A stretch of 64,000 bases of DNA from Thermoflavimicrobium dichotomicum (GCF_900114055.1 NZ_FORR01000001.1:372001-436000), one strand, 5' to 3'. Numbered from the stretch's first letter, positions 28,710-39,356 are shown. Made by a program: numbers and translations. The notes: generated by a model from the sequence alone, not told the origin.

Positions 28710-29510
28710 ATGAGATTTAGTGTATTAGCTAGTGGAAGCTCAGGTAATTCGATCTATATCGAATCAGAGAGAGCCCGGGTACTGATCGATGCCGGTCTAA
28801 GTGGAAAACAATTGGAAGAACGCTTGAAACAGATTGGAGTGCATCCGTCAACACTTTCGGCCATCCTTGTCACCCATGAACATATTGATCATGTGAAAGG
28901 ATTGGGAGTCCTCGCACGCCGCTACCAAATTCCTGTCTATATGAATGAAGCCACCCAAAAACATTTGCCGACAAGTGTAGGTACCATTCCAGAAAAACAG
29001 CAACATCTCTTTCATAGCCAAGCGATTATTGAAGTGGAAGATTTGCAAATTGAGTCTTTTCCGGTCTCACACGATGCAGCGGAACCAGTCGGTTACGCCC
29101 TTCATGTTGATAATGAAACAATCGCTGTTGTCACCGATTTGGGATATGTCAGTCAACGGATTATCGAAAAAGTTTCTGGTGCAGATACTTTAATTTGGGA
29201 AAGTAATCATGATGTAGAGATGCTGAGAGTGGGTTCTTACCCTTGGAATGTCAAACGAAGAATTTTAAGTGATATTGGCCATTTATCCAATGAGGATTCA
29301 GGAGAAGCACTCGTGGATGTATTGCACGGAAAAGGGGAACATGTTTATTTGGCGCATTTAAGTAAAGACAATAATCTTTCTGAACTGGCCCATCTTACTG
29401 TGAAAGAAATATTGGAAGATGCCGGTCTGGAAGTAGGAAAAGATGTCCACTTATGGGAAACTTATGCAGATCGTCCAACCCCTTTGCGCTATGTAAAAAC
29501 AAGAAAATAA
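28710..29510 (+). CDS. walJ: Metallo-beta-lactamase-fold exonuclease WalJ (YycJ)
   Basis: A 266-aa metallo-hydrolase. Motifs seen: ASGSSGNSIYIE at the N-terminus, the metal site THEHIDHVKGL, VSHDAAEPVGY, a later DLGY, and HLSKDNN near the end. YycJ proteins are reported to act as nucleases linked to mismatch repair. I start at ATG 28710 (MRFSVLAS), which has AAAGGAAAGAAGG before it; an ATG directly abutting the yycI stop at 28689 has no ribosome-binding site. Confidence 0.92.
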   Translation: MRFSVLASGSSGNSIYIESERARVLIDAGLSGKQLEERLKQIGVHPSTLSAILVTHEHIDHVKGLGVLARRYQIPVYMNEATQKHLPTSVGTIPEKQQHLFHSQAIIEVEDLQIESFPVSHDAAEPVGYALHVDNETIAVVTDLGYVSQRIIEKVSGADTLIWESNHDVEMLRVGSYPWNVKRRILSDIGHLSNEDSGEALVDVLHGKGEHVYLAHLSKDNNLSELAHLTVKEILEDAGLEVGKDVHLWETYADRPTPLRYVKTRK

Positions 29511-29650
29511 AACACCGATGTTTTTAATAAATATCACGTTTTTTTGACATCCCTCTGGCTTATCTCATGAAGAAAGTACCATTTAGTATAATGTTAATAA
29601 AAGATTCAAATACTGTAAGCGATGATCCTTGAGGGGAGGAAACTCAAAAA

Positions 29651-30817
29651 ATGGGATTTTATAACAATCCAGAACGGCGTTCTTCTGGATTGGGGATAGC
29701 GATCATATCAGCTATCATCGGAGGGCTGATTGTCCTTTTATTTACTCCTCTGTTCATTCGAAGCGGAGTCATTCAGCTTCCAACCAATCAAACACAAGCA
29801 CCAACAGCTCCGACAAAAGTAACCACTGTAAAAGTAAATTCCAATATTACTCAAGCGGTTGAAAAGGTCCGTCCAGCTGTTGTCGGAGTAGAAAGCATTC
29901 GAAAAACGGGTGGCTTTTTTACCAATGAAGAAGAACGTGAGTCCGGGTCTGGGATCATCTTTGAAAAACGAAACGGGAAAGCATTGGTTGTTACCAACCA
30001 TCATGTGATTGAAAAAGCCCGTGATGTTCGGGTCGTGATTTCAACGAAAGATGAACCAAAAACCGTTCCAGCCAAAATATTGGGAAAAGACAAGATTACC
30101 GACTTAGCCGTTTTAGAAATCGATGATCAATATGTGACCACTGTCGCTGAATTTGGCAATTCTGACGTACTTAAAGCAGGTGAGCCAGCGATTGCCATTG
30201 GAAATCCGCTGGGATTCACTTTCTCCCAATCTGTAACAGTCGGCGTGATCAGCTCACCGAAAAGAACCTTCCAGGCAAATGAATACATATCCACTGAAGT
30301 TATTCAAACAGATGCCGCCATTAACCCGGGAAATAGTGGCGGAGCATTGGTTAATGTAGCCGGACAGGTGATTGGGATCAATACCCTGAAAATTGCCGAA
30401 CGAGGAGTCGAAGGACTGGGATTTGCCATTCCAATTAATCATGCTCGACCGATTATTCAGGATCTAATCAAAAAAGGTCGTGTCCCTCGCCCCTATATAG
30501 GTGTTTCTTTTCTTGGTAATTTATACCAATTTTCTGACCTCGAATTAGCTGAATTGAAAGTACCTGACAATATTACAGGCGGTATTGTGATTGAATCGGT
30601 TGAAGCCAATTCTCCTGCAGCCAAAGCCGGCTTACAATACCTTGATGTCATTGTAGCCATTAATGGAAAAGCTGTTAATTCAGTCGTCGACTTAAGAAGT
30701 TACTTGTACAGCAAAACTCAAATTGGTTCAAAAATTGAGCTTACCTTTTATCGGGATGGTAAAAAACAAAAAACCCATCTCGTTTTGGCAGAGGCGCCAC
30801 CTAACTTGACAGAATAA
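29651..30817 (+). CDS. htrA: HtrA-like membrane-anchored serine protease
   Basis: A 388-aa DegP/HtrA protease. A membrane helix (about 13-35) is followed by a trypsin-like domain with catalytic H118 (TNHHVI), D151 (ITDLAV) and S229 (NPGNSGGAL), then one PDZ domain (about 290-380, GGIVIESVEANSPAAKAGLQ). It degrades misfolded proteins outside the membrane and is the YycK/HtrC gene of the walRK region. A strong GGGGAGG precedes ATG. A TATAAT hexamer lies at 29587-29592, so it may have its own promoter. Confidence 0.95.
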   Translation: MGFYNNPERRSSGLGIAIISAIIGGLIVLLFTPLFIRSGVIQLPTNQTQAPTAPTKVTTVKVNSNITQAVEKVRPAVVGVESIRKTGGFFTNEEERESGSGIIFEKRNGKALVVTNHHVIEKARDVRVVISTKDEPKTVPAKILGKDKITDLAVLEIDDQYVTTVAEFGNSDVLKAGEPAIAIGNPLGFTFSQSVTVGVISSPKRTFQANEYISTEVIQTDAAINPGNSGGALVNVAGQVIGINTLKIAERGVEGLGFAIPINHARPIIQDLIKKGRVPRPYIGVSFLGNLYQFSDLELAELKVPDNITGGIVIESVEANSPAAKAGLQYLDVIVAINGKAVNSVVDLRSYLYSKTQIGSKIELTFYRDGKKQKTHLVLAEAPPNLTE

Positions 30818-30846
30818 CAGCAAGGACGGTTTGTAAAATAAATTCA

Positions 30847-30885
30847 AACCCAGCATCCTGGCAAAAAGGATTCTGGGTTCTTTTA
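30847..30885 (+). terminator. Terminator after htrA
   Basis: The stem AACCCAGcATCC / GGATtCTGGGTT (30847-30879) is followed by CTTTTATC on the plus strand. It separates the wal operon from the mini-protein and rlmH. Confidence 0.75.
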
Positions 30886-30922
30886 TCTGTGGATCGTACA
30901 AAATCAGGAAGGAGAACCCTAT

Positions 30923-31099
30923 ATGATTTGGCATGCTTGTGAAGAACATGTGGATTATCTCATGGACGATATCATCGACGAATATCATGTCGCACCCGTA
31001 TTGGAACCATATTCCCCTGCCTTTCACATCGAAAAAGCATCGTGTAAATGGTGCGGTCAGGAACCTGTCTATCAGTTAATCTTCGAACCTGAAATGTGA
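30923..31099 (+). CDS. CxxH/CxxC mini-protein (58 aa)
   Basis: A short frame between htrA and rlmH. The protein begins MIWHACEEHVDYLMDDI and carries a C-terminal CKWCGQE, giving one CxxH and one CxxC pair that together could bind a zinc ion. This is the pattern of a family found in the same place in Bacillus genomes. AGGAAGGAGAACCCTAT precedes the ATG. Function unknown. It lies 16 nt before rlmH and is probably co-transcribed with it. Confidence 0.8.
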   Translation: MIWHACEEHVDYLMDDIIDEYHVAPVLEPYSPAFHIEKASCKWCGQEPVYQLIFEPEM

Positions 31100-31115
31100 G
31101 AAATGAGGGAATTCA

Positions 31116-31595
31116 ATGCGTATCCATTTGATCACGGTCGGCAAGTTGAAAGAGAAATATTTGCGCCAAGCTTGTGAAGAATATCTAAAACGCCTTCAAT
31201 CTTATGCGAAAGTAGAAATTACAGAAGTGACTGAGGAAAAAAGCCAAGATCCTGTATCTCCAACCGAAATCCATCTGATCCTGGATAAAGAAGGAGAACG
31301 AATAGCGAAAGCCATGCATGCAGATACCTATCTCATCGCTCTGGCTATTGATGGGAAATCCCTCTCTTCCATCGATTTTGCTAAAAAATTGGATCAATTA
31401 ACCACTTACGGAAAAAGCCACATTACATTTGTGATTGGCGGATCCTATGGGCTCTCTTCCTCTATTCTTGAACGTGCTGATATGAAATTATCTTTTTCAG
31501 CCATGACCTTTCCCCATCAACTGATTCGCGTTTTCTTACTTGAACAAATCTATCGTGCTTGTAAAATCAATCGGGGTGAGACATACCATAAGTGA
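31116..31595 (+). CDS. rlmH: 23S rRNA pseudouridine-1915 N3-methyltransferase
   Basis: A 159-aa SPOUT methyltransferase modifying pseudouridine 1915 in helix 69 of 23S rRNA. Conserved features are the start MRIHLITVGKLKEKYL, the SAM-knot loops FVIGGSYGL and SFSAMTFPHQLIR, and the C-terminal RGETYHK. Length equals the family norm. GAGGGAATTCA precedes the ATG. Last gene of the plus-strand block. Confidence 0.97.
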   Translation: MRIHLITVGKLKEKYLRQACEEYLKRLQSYAKVEITEVTEEKSQDPVSPTEIHLILDKEGERIAKAMHADTYLIALAIDGKSLSSIDFAKKLDQLTTYGKSHITFVIGGSYGLSSSILERADMKLSFSAMTFPHQLIRVFLLEQIYRACKINRGETYHK

Positions 31596-31667
31596 ACAGG
31601 TTTAGTGAAAAAACGAAGCGGGTGTTATATCGATCTGTAACTCCAGGGATTTTTGAAATGACTTTTA

Positions 31668-31721
31668 GAAAAAAAGACCTAACATCCAACATAGAGCGGA
31701 TGCTAGGTCTATCAGTTTTTT
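31668..31721. terminator. Bidirectional terminator between rlmH and purA
   Basis: The stem AGACCTAaCATCC / GGATGcTAGGTCT (31675-31710) is flanked by an A-run on the left and TTTTTT on the right. It can end both convergent transcripts. Confidence 0.85.
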
Positions 31722-33006
31722 ATATATAAACCGGACGTACCTGGATTGTTTGATCACGATCAGGCCCCACAGAGAAAATGGCTAATGGAATTCCGGTCAA
31801 TTGGGTGATACGTTCCACATAATGCTGGGCTGCCAATGGTAAATCATGCAAACTGCGTACCTTTGTGATATCTTCTTTCCAACCTGGCAACTCTTCATAC
31901 ACTGGCTCGCATTCAGACAAGATCTTTAAATTGCTGGGGTAATTCTCAATGATTTCCCCTTTATAACGATACGCCGTACAGATTTTCACCGTATCCAAAC
32001 CAGTAAGCACATCCAATGAATTTAATGATAAACTGGTGATTCCGCTCACCCGGCGTGCATGTCTTACAACGACGGAGTCAAACCAACCGACTCGGCGTGG
32101 ACGCCCTGTTGTTGTACCGTATTCTCTGCCAATCTCGCGAATTCGATCACCGATTTCATCATGGAGTTCTGTTGGGAATGGTCCATCCCCGACACGAGAA
32201 GTATAAGCCTTGGCTACACCTACAACCTGATGAATTTTGGTTGGGCCTACTCCTGATCCAATACATACACCACCAGCCACTGGATTGGATGAGGTCACAA
32301 ATGGATAGGTTCCCTGATCGATGTCCAGCATGACCCCCTGAGCGCCTTCAAATAAAACACGTTTCCCTTGGTCGATGGCATCATTCAATACAACAGATGT
32401 ATCTGTAATATAAGGACGAATGCGTTCAGCACAAGCCATATATGGCTCATAAATCTCTTCAAATGTAAACCCTTTTTCTTGGTAAAGCTGCTCCAGGATC
32501 CGGTTCTTTTCTTCCAGATTCCGCTTCAGTTTCTCCGCAAAAGCCTCTGGATCAAGAAGATCCCCCACACGAATACCGATCCGTGCCGCTTTGTCCATGT
32601 AAGCTGGACCAATTCCCTTTCCGGTTGTGCCGATCTTGTTGGTACCTTTTCTCTTCTCAGCCGCCTGATCCAACCGAATATGATAAGGCATGATAAGATG
32701 AGCTCGATCGGAAATACACAAATTGGATGGATCCACTCCATGTTCGATCAAGTAATCCAATTCTTCCACTAAAGCTTGCGGATTGATTACCATACCATTA
32801 CCAAGTACACAAATTTTTTCTTTATAGAAAATCCCCGAGGGAATCATATGCAACTTATAACGAGTTCCATTAAATACAATGGTATGACCCGCATTATTCC
32901 CACCTTGATAACGGGCAACTGCTTCCGCTTTTTCTGCTAAAAAGTCCGTGATTTTACCTTTTCCTTCATCTCCCCATTGGGTACCTACAACCACTACTGT
33001 AGACAT
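31720..33006 (-). CDS. purA: Adenylosuccinate synthetase
   Basis: First committed step of AMP synthesis: IMP plus aspartate plus GTP gives adenylosuccinate. The 428-aa protein has the P-loop-like QWGDEGKGK at residues 10-18, NAGHTI with catalytic histidine, [12 protein letters not shown], and [25 protein letters not shown] precedes the ATG. It is the distal member of the conserved replication/translation block on this strand. Confidence 0.98.
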   Translation of the reverse strand: MSTVVVVGTQWGDEGKGKITDFLAEKAEAVARYQGGNNAGHTIVFNGTRYKLHMIPSGIFYKEKICVLGNGMVINPQALVEELDYLIEHGVDPSNLCISDRAHLIMPYHIRLDQAAEKRKGTNKIGTTGKGIGPAYMDKAARIGIRVGDLLDPEAFAEKLKRNLEEKNRILEQLYQEKGFTFEEIYEPYMACAERIRPYITDTSVVLNDAIDQGKRVLFEGAQGVMLDIDQGTYPFVTSSNPVAGGVCIGSGVGPTKIHQVVGVAKAYTSRVGDGPFPTELHDEIGDRIREIGREYGTTTGRPRRVGWFDSVVVRHARRVSGITSLSLNSLDVLTGLDTVKICTAYRYKGEIIENYPSNLKILSECEPVYEELPGWKEDITKVRSLHDLPLAAQHYVERITQLTGIPLAIFSVGPDRDQTIQVRPVYI

Positions 33007-33135
33007 GTTTTTTCCTCCTTACGGGGCATGCATCTACTTCATTGATCCGTACCATGCCAAGCTACGTTTCTATTTTAACAATCTATCCCCCGCCAGGTCA
33101 AATAAAAACGAACATTAATAAGAAAAAATCATTTT

Positions 33136-34482
33136 TTATTCGGGAATATCCTGATTCTTCATTTCAAGACTCAAAAATTTATTGTAGTTTTTCAGGAATA
33201 ACAATTCCACTTTTCCCACTGGACCGTTCCTTTGCTTACCAATAATCACTTCGGCAATATTCTTTTTCTCCGAATCTTCATTGTAGTAATCATCCCGATA
33301 TAAAAAGGCTACAATATCCGCATCCTGCTCAATCGAACCGGATTCCCTCAGATCAGACAACATCGGCCGTTTGTCTTGCCTTTGTTCGACAGCACGCGAA
33401 AGCTGAGACAGAGCAATGACAGGCACATCAAATTCCCGAGCCATCAGCTTTAAGGAACGGGATATTTCCGAAATTTCCTGTTGGCGGCTATCCCCACCTC
33501 TTCCTGTAATCAATTGCAAATAATCAATAAGGACCAGTCCCAAACCATGTTCTGCCTGAAGACGGCGCAACTTTGAGCGAATATCAAACACAGTAACACC
33601 AGGCGTATCATCAATAAAAATAGGCGCTTCACTTAATGTACCGATCGCCATCGTTAGTTTTTCCCAATCTTCTTCTTTTAAATTACCCGTGCGAAATGCC
33701 TGGGCATCAATATTTGCTTCAGCTGCAAGCATCCGCATTACCAACTGCTGAGCCGACATCTCCAAGTTGAAAATGGCGACAGTCTGCCCTGAACGAAGTG
33801 CAACATTCTGAGCCACGTTCAGTGCAAAGGCAGTTTTTCCCATACTTGGACGAGCTGCAATAATAATTAAATCAGACTTTTGAAAACCGGAAGTCATCCG
33901 ATCCAAATCGACAAATCCGGAGGGAATTCCCTTTAACCCCTTCTGACTATTATACATGGACTCGATTTGCTCAAATGACTCCATCAGTACATTGCCAATG
34001 GGAATAAATCCGCCTCGCATACGTCGCTGTGAGATCTCCAATATTTTACGTTCCGCTTCATCAATCACATCGGCTACATCTTCTCCACCAGTATAACCTG
34101 AAGCAGCAATTTGGGTAGCTGTGCGAATGAGCCGACGTAGAATCGCTTTTTCTTCTACAATTTGCGCATAATACTCCACATTGGCAGCTGTCGGCACAAT
34201 ACCAGCCAGTTCTGTAAGATAAGCTACTCCTCCTACCTCTTCCAGCCATTTACGATCCTGCAGTTCAGCCGTCAAAGTGACTAAATCAACCGGTTCTCCT
34301 TTTTGTGCCAAATCATTGATTGCTTGAAAAAGCTTTTGATGACTTTGCCGATAAAAATCTTCTGCCCTTAATCGCTCATTCACAGTCAGCAATACAGATG
34401 GTTCAATTAAAATCGCTCCCAAAACTGCTTGCTCAGCTTCGATATTATGTGGAGGAAGACGATCAGCAAACAAATCACTCAT
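33136..34482 (-). CDS. dnaB: Replicative DNA helicase
   Basis: Hexameric 5'-3' helicase (447 aa; called DnaC in B. subtilis). The N-terminal helicase-loader domain (about 1-150) begins with LPPHNIEAEQAVLGA. The RecA-like domain carries Walker A ARPSMGKTA, Walker B VLIDYLQLI and LSQLSRAVEQR. The ATG at 34480-34482 (MSDLFADR) is 7 nt after GGGAGGTGA; a start 21 nt upstream would lie before that site. No intein is present. Confidence 0.97.
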   Translation of the reverse strand: MSDLFADRLPPHNIEAEQAVLGAILIEPSVLLTVNERLRAEDFYRQSHQKLFQAINDLAQKGEPVDLVTLTAELQDRKWLEEVGGVAYLTELAGIVPTAANVEYYAQIVEEKAILRRLIRTATQIAASGYTGGEDVADVIDEAERKILEISQRRMRGGFIPIGNVLMESFEQIESMYNSQKGLKGIPSGFVDLDRMTSGFQKSDLIIIAARPSMGKTAFALNVAQNVALRSGQTVAIFNLEMSAQQLVMRMLAAEANIDAQAFRTGNLKEEDWEKLTMAIGTLSEAPIFIDDTPGVTVFDIRSKLRRLQAEHGLGLVLIDYLQLITGRGGDSRQQEISEISRSLKLMAREFDVPVIALSQLSRAVEQRQDKRPMLSDLRESGSIEQDADIVAFLYRDDYYNEDSEKKNIAEVIIGKQRNGPVGKVELLFLKNYNKFLSLEMKNQDIPE

Positions 34483-34554
34483 TTGCTTCACCTCCCAACT
34501 CAATAAAAAAGCACCCCACCCCTAGTGGAGTGCCACCTATCTTTTATGGCAAGA

Positions 34555-35001
34555 TTACTCTGCCACCACGTGCACATTGATGGTTACTGTAACTTCAGGA
34601 TGCAGTTTGACCGGTACCTTGGTTACTCCTAATGAACGAATCGGTTCATCCAGTAAAATTTTTTTCTTATCAACGGAAAGCTGATGCTTTTTCTTCAATT
34701 CCTCACTAATTTGCTTGGCTGTAATCGATCCGAACATCCGTCCACCTTCTCCTGCTTTCGTAGCAAGCTTCAAGGTGACACTCTCCAGCTTTTTCCCCAA
34801 TTCTTTGGCGCGTTCCAGTTCTTTTTCTTTTTTGATATTCATAATACGTTGCTGCTCTTTTAGGGTATTGATATTCCCAGGTGTCGCCTCAACAGCCAAT
34901 TTGCGCGGAATTAGATAATTACGTGCATACCCTTCCGCCACTTCCTTGATTTCTCCTTTTTTTCCAGTCCCTTTTACATCTTGCAGTAAAATGACCTTCA
35001 T
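34555..35001 (-). CDS. rplI: 50S ribosomal protein L9
   Basis: A 148-aa ribosomal protein with the N-terminal domain [20 protein letters not shown], a long connecting helix (about 40-75) and the C-terminal rRNA-binding domain. The start codon follows the gdpP stop almost directly and lies behind GTGGGGGCAAGTAAG. Length is normal. Confidence 0.97.
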   Translation of the reverse strand: MKVILLQDVKGTGKKGEIKEVAEGYARNYLIPRKLAVEATPGNINTLKEQQRIMNIKKEKELERAKELGKKLESVTLKLATKAGEGGRMFGSITAKQISEELKKKHQLSVDKKKILLDEPIRSLGVTKVPVKLHPEVTVTINVHVVAE

Positions 35002-35002
35002 C

Positions 35003-36967
35003 TTACTTGCCCCCACTTTCTAATGTCTCTTTCAGAATACGCAAGAGTTGTTCTTTTACTTCTTTCAGCTTCTGGCTTTTAATCTGACAAGCGGCATTGC
35101 TTAAGTGTCCGCCGCCTCCCATCTGCTCCATGATGACTTGTACATTCAAGTCTCCATGTGACCTTGCACTGATGGAAATCAATCCATCTTCTCGTTTGCA
35201 AATGACAAACGAAGCCCGAATGCCTTGCATATTTAAAAGAGTGTCCGCTGTTTGTGCGATCAACACTTGGTCATAACTCTCATTTTCATCACCCACCGCA
35301 ATGGCGATCGTCTCATGGTACAATTCCGTGTTCTTAATAATCTCAGCCCGTTTGATAAAACGGTCCAGATCTTCTTTCAGCAAAGATTGAACCATTGTCA
35401 GATCGGCACCATGACGGCGCAAAAAGGACGCCGCTTCAAAAGTTCGTGAACCGGCACGCACAGCGAAATTCTTCGTATCCACCACGATTCCGGCCAACAG
35501 CGCTGTCGCTTCGAGCGGATCCATTGCCAACCTGCTTTCATGATACTGTAACAGCTCTGTAACCAACTCACAAGTGGAAGAAGCATAAGGTTCCAAATAA
35601 ACAAGAACAGCATCATCGACAAAATCTTCTCCCCGACGGTGGTGATCAATCACGACAATCCGTTCTGCTCGCTCCAACAACCTGGGCTCAATCGCCAAAG
35701 AAGGTTTATGCGTATCAACCAGAACCAGGAGAGTATCTGGATCATCTATCCACTGCAACGCTTTTTCAGAATGAATGAGATGATCCCCCAGATAATCATG
35801 TTCATACACAACTTTCATCAAACGATCAATAGACGAATTTTTATCATCAAGCACGATATACGCTTCACAATCATTGATCAAAGCAAACTTCACAACACCG
35901 ATTGCCGCTCCAAGCGCATCCATATCCGGGTCTTTATGCCCCATAACCAAAACCCGATTGCTATCTCGAATCAGATTCCTCATCGCATGCGAAATCACGC
36001 GTGCCCGAACGCGAGTCCGTTTTTCGACAGCATTGGTTTTTCCTCCAAAGAATACAATTCGTTCCTTATTTTGAACTGCAGCCTGATCACCACCACGAGC
36101 GAGAGCGATTTCCAAAGCTGCCTGTGCATTGCGAGAACGCTCAATCATGTTGTTACCAACACTGGCTACCCCAATACTCAATGTCAAAGGAATTTTATAT
36201 TGTCTGGTCATATCCCGAACTACATCCAGTATATCAAACCGGGATTTAACCAGTTTGTTCAATGCTTTTTGCTCTGTCACAAAAAACATCCGATCCGTAT
36301 CCAACCGTTTCACTGTCATCTCATACTCTTCTGCCCAACTGGATATTTCACTCCAAACATTGCTCAACAGAAGAGTGGTTTCCTGATCAGATAAACCTTG
36401 TTCTACATCATCCAAATTGTCTAAATGAAGAAATCCCAATACCACCTGTTCATCCTCATATTTTTCTTTCAGACGAACAAAATCAGTGATATCCCGAATA
36501 AAATAAAGTCGTTCTTCCGCCTGATGAATCAGCTCAAACGACCGTTCTCCCAATCGAATCTGCAGAGCTTTTTCGTCTTGATTCTTGACCTGTTTTAACT
36601 CTGGAAATACATCTCTTAATGGCTCTCCGATCAATCGTGACCGGTTTAGAATTTCTTGTACATAACGATTATGCCATTCAATCTGTCCATCTCGGTCATA
36701 TAATAAAACGCCAATCGGCATCTCATCCAATACTGATTGACCTGCATTCTTAATGCGATGTGTTAATGTTAATAGATATTGATTAAAATCTTTACGAAAA
36801 GCCTGTTCAGCCCGATACAATACGAGTGCAAGTATAAAAAATACAGCTAAGCCAAAGATTCCAATGATCCAATTATAAATCGAAATAATCGCAGTAAGAA
36901 TCAGGCTAAAACACATGGCAAATACCATGTGATACCCATACCATCTTTGGAATATAAATCTCGGCAT
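35003..36967 (-). CDS. gdpP: Cyclic-di-AMP phosphodiesterase GdpP
   Basis: A 654-aa membrane enzyme that cleaves c-di-AMP to pApA. Two N-terminal membrane helices (about 13-50) precede a degenerate PAS domain (about 70-160, probable heme site). A degenerate GGDEF domain (about 170-300) follows. The DHH/DHHA1 part has [17 protein letters not shown], a VDTHKP segment, the DHH triad in [11 protein letters not shown] and the GGGGH loop near the end. Situated directly before rplI and after yybS, as in Bacillus (yybT). Confidence 0.96.
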   Translation of the reverse strand: MPRFIFQRWYGYHMVFAMCFSLILTAIISIYNWIIGIFGLAVFFILALVLYRAEQAFRKDFNQYLLTLTHRIKNAGQSVLDEMPIGVLLYDRDGQIEWHNRYVQEILNRSRLIGEPLRDVFPELKQVKNQDEKALQIRLGERSFELIHQAEERLYFIRDITDFVRLKEKYEDEQVVLGFLHLDNLDDVEQGLSDQETTLLLSNVWSEISSWAEEYEMTVKRLDTDRMFFVTEQKALNKLVKSRFDILDVVRDMTRQYKIPLTLSIGVASVGNNMIERSRNAQAALEIALARGGDQAAVQNKERIVFFGGKTNAVEKRTRVRARVISHAMRNLIRDSNRVLVMGHKDPDMDALGAAIGVVKFALINDCEAYIVLDDKNSSIDRLMKVVYEHDYLGDHLIHSEKALQWIDDPDTLLVLVDTHKPSLAIEPRLLERAERIVVIDHHRRGEDFVDDAVLVYLEPYASSTCELVTELLQYHESRLAMDPLEATALLAGIVVDTKNFAVRAGSRTFEAASFLRRHGADLTMVQSLLKEDLDRFIKRAEIIKNTELYHETIAIAVGDENESYDQVLIAQTADTLLNMQGIRASFVICKREDGLISISARSHGDLNVQVIMEQMGGGGHLSNAACQIKSQKLKEVKEQLLRILKETLESGGK

Positions 36968-37203
36968 CTCTTTATCCCCTCAAATTGCACTCGCTTCATA
37001 AACTTCATCTACATGAAAAACATCCCAATTTTGGATAGATCATCCATCAAACATGCTTCATCAGTTAGGTCTTAGTTATATTTTACCCTAGTTCACAGAC
37101 AGCGCAACTATGGCATTGAAAGTAAATTTGACCAGGAAAGAGATTAAATGGCTATCTTAAGCGAAAGAGGCATTCACTCCAACAAAAAATCAAAACCCCA
37201 AAC

Positions 37204-38127
37204 TTACTTTTGTCTATTCTTCATCTGGATCATCCATTGTCTTAAATCAAATCCTACATCAACCAAGCCCAAAAATTGAATAATCGTAAGAATAGGAGTA
37301 AAAGCAAGGAAAATGGCCAGCACCATCCAAGCTTTGTTCTTTTCCCCATAATCCAATAAAAACGCAATCAATGAATAGCCTTGGATCGTAAACAAAAGCT
37401 GTAAAATAAAAAGGATACTTAAATAATTATTGAAAAAGGGTGAATCCATGAAAATGGCAAGGAAATACACAAGTATGGTTACAACATAAAAATAAAAAAA
37501 CATTTTTGGCAAACGCCAGTCTTTAAAAGGAGGCAATTTTTTATCTTCAACAGCACGTCTTTTCAACCACTTTCTTCCCAACCAAAGATTTATAATTGGG
37601 ACAGGAGCAACCATAAAAAAGAGCATAACAGGCATAAACAGATTTAAACGAAAATAATGGGGATCAAACTCTACTCCCATCATTTGCTCCCAATATTGCC
37701 GAGCTTGCTCTAATTCCCGATCCCAAACCGTTAATAATTGTTGAAAGGCTGGAACAAACAGAAAAGCGATACCAAGGATCAGCAAAATTCCAACAAAACC
37801 AGCAAGGAAGCCAGCAAGGACAACATCTGTACCGGTCGACCCCGGTTTTCGGTAAACATGGCCCATGCTTACTCCTACCAATAAAGCGAAGAATATAAAT
37901 AATAGCCACTCCACATTACCAAAAGCCAAAACAACTCCCCCTGCCAATACGGCCATGCCCAACGCATAGGACAAACGATACTGCGTGATCAAAAGAAACA
38001 CAGGAAGGGGAAGAAGATAAAAGGCAAACAGAAGCATCGATGCCATAAACAAACTGATCAAAAACAAAAAGAATAAGGTAAGGAGAAAAAAGTCTCTCCA
38101 TGCTTCTCTAGGCTGTCTCGGTAAGAT
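37204..38127 (-). CDS. yybS: DUF2232 membrane protein YybS
   Basis: Polytopic membrane protein with about eight helices, in the usual YybS position before gdpP. The first conventional start in frame is TTG at 38067, which would give 287 aa and cut into the first helix. The frame stays open up to an ATC at 38125-38127 that lies 8 nt after GAGG (in AGAGGTGATA). Starting there gives 307 aa, close to the family length, and adds a cytoplasmic LPRQPREAWRDFF stretch before helix 1. I therefore propose a rare ATC start. The substrate of this family is unknown. Confidence 0.75.
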   Translation of the reverse strand: MLPRQPREAWRDFFLLTLFFLFLISLFMASMLLFAFYLLPLPVFLLITQYRLSYALGMAVLAGGVVLAFGNVEWLLFIFFALLVGVSMGHVYRKPGSTGTDVVLAGFLAGFVGILLILGIAFLFVPAFQQLLTVWDRELEQARQYWEQMMGVEFDPHYFRLNLFMPVMLFFMVAPVPIINLWLGRKWLKRRAVEDKKLPPFKDWRLPKMFFYFYVVTILVYFLAIFMDSPFFNNYLSILFILQLLFTIQGYSLIAFLLDYGEKNKAWMVLAIFLAFTPILTIIQFLGLVDVGFDLRQWMIQMKNRQK

Positions 38128-38132
38128 TTATA

Positions 38133-38444
38133 TCACCTCTTGTTCATGTATTCTTCAAGCGAAGAAAGATCACCATACCATTCTTCCAATTGGTGACCTT
38201 CATTTTTATGTTCTCTTAACTTTTCGATAACTGCCTGATCCAGCTCCCGAAATGAAAGACCCACTCTTCTGGCTAAAATATAAACCGAAACAATCAAACT
38301 AGATAAACTATCTATAATAAAATGACGATTGGCATAATGAAGCCCCTTATATAGGTTGGCAATCTGGTCAAGAATTTCAGTTTTTAGCCAATCGATAACT
38401 TTTACATTTTTTGCAAATTGCATCCCTTTCTCCGGCCGGTTCAT
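38133..38444 (-). CDS. MazG-like protein
   Basis: A 103-aa all-alpha protein of the MazG-like family. The pattern VIDWLKTEILDQIANLYKGL followed by a long helix fits a nucleotide-pyrophosphohydrolase fold. Clustered EExxE metal ligands are not obvious, so catalytic activity is uncertain. It sits between rpsR and yybS as in several Bacillales. Its stop is 6 nt before the proposed yybS start, so the two are likely translated together. Confidence 0.75.
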   Translation of the reverse strand: MNRPEKGMQFAKNVKVIDWLKTEILDQIANLYKGLHYANRHFIIDSLSSLIVSVYILARRVGLSFRELDQAVIEKLREHKNEGHQLEEWYGDLSSLEEYMNKR

Positions 38445-38520
38445 CTGTCTTGCACTCCTTTAATGTAAAGACATCTAGAAGAATTTTCCACAACTTCCGG
38501 CCATTTTCCTGCTTTTAGAC

Positions 38521-38548
38521 GAAAAACAGGGGCACCCAAGACCCCTGT
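38521..38548 (-). terminator. Terminator after rpsR
   Basis: The 7-bp stem ACAGGGG / CCCCTGT (38526-38548) is followed on the minus strand by TTTTTCGTC. It ends the rpsF-ssb-rpsR operon. Confidence 0.8.
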
Positions 38549-38555
38549 TTTCAGA

Positions 38556-38783
38556 TTAATCGTTGGTATATGGTAAGAGAGCCATTTGACGAGCTCTTTT
38601 AATCGCACGGGTTAATTGACGTTGATATTTGGAGCTGGTGCCCGTTACACGACGTGGCAAAATTTTGCCGCGCTCACTGATAAATTTCTTGAGCAGATCT
38701 ACGTCTTTGTAATCGATGTAATCGATTTTATTCACCGTAAAGTAGCAAACTTTACGACGTTTATTTCCGCGACGACGTGCCAT
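38556..38783 (-). CDS. rpsR: 30S ribosomal protein S18
   Basis: A 75-aa protein with the basic start [11 protein letters not shown], then [15 protein letters not shown] and the conserved [20 protein letters not shown] block. It pairs with S6 on the small-subunit platform. GAAGGAGGGAATCAACA precedes the ATG. Third gene of rpsF-ssb-rpsR. Confidence 0.98.
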   Translation of the reverse strand: MARRRGNKRRKVCYFTVNKIDYIDYKDVDLLKKFISERGKILPRRVTGTSSKYQRQLTRAIKRARQMALLPYTND

Positions 38784-38832
38784 TGTTGATTCCCTCCTTC
38801 TATCTCAAAATCATCTTTATCTATTCCGTTCA

Positions 38833-39309
38833 CTAGAAAGGCAAATCATCATCGGAGATGTCAATGGGTTTGCCATCATCAGCAAATGGATCATCCATCG
38901 ACTGCTGACGGTTACCACCATAAGAGCTTCCACCAGAACCTCCACTACCATAAGTAGGTCCAAAATCATCAACAGGACCTGCCGCACGATTTTTCGGTTC
39001 TAAAAAGCGTACATCATCAGCTACAACCTCAGTAGTCCAAACTGTACGGCCTTCTTGGTTTTCATAGCTTCGCACCTGAATTCTACCCTCTAAACCGACC
39101 AAAGATCCTTTACGGATAAAATTCGCACAGTTCTCAGCCAATCCACGCCAAGTTACAACCGGAATAAAATCGGCTTCACGCTCACCCTGTTGGTTTGTAT
39201 AGTTTCGATTGACAGCCACAACAAACCGCGTAACCGCTACACCATTTGGAGTATAACGGAGCTCTGGATCACGTGCTAACCGCCCAATCAGGATGACCCG
39301 ATTCAGCAT
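38833..39309 (-). CDS. ssb: Single-stranded DNA-binding protein
   Basis: A 158-aa protein with an OB-fold (about 1-105, starting [18 protein letters not shown]), a glycine/serine-rich flexible tail, and the acidic tip DISDDDLPF that recruits partner proteins. I take the ATG at 39307-39309 because it lies 6 nt after GGGGGAGG; an ATG two codons upstream is too close to that site. Middle gene of the operon. Confidence 0.97.
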   Translation of the reverse strand: MLNRVILIGRLARDPELRYTPNGVAVTRFVVAVNRNYTNQQGEREADFIPVVTWRGLAENCANFIRKGSLVGLEGRIQVRSYENQEGRTVWTTEVVADDVRFLEPKNRAAGPVDDFGPTYGSGGSGGSSYGGNRQQSMDDPFADDGKPIDISDDDLPF

Positions 39310-39356
39310 TGACATCCTCCCCCTCTAAATCACTCGATGATTCACCTTTCCCGTGT

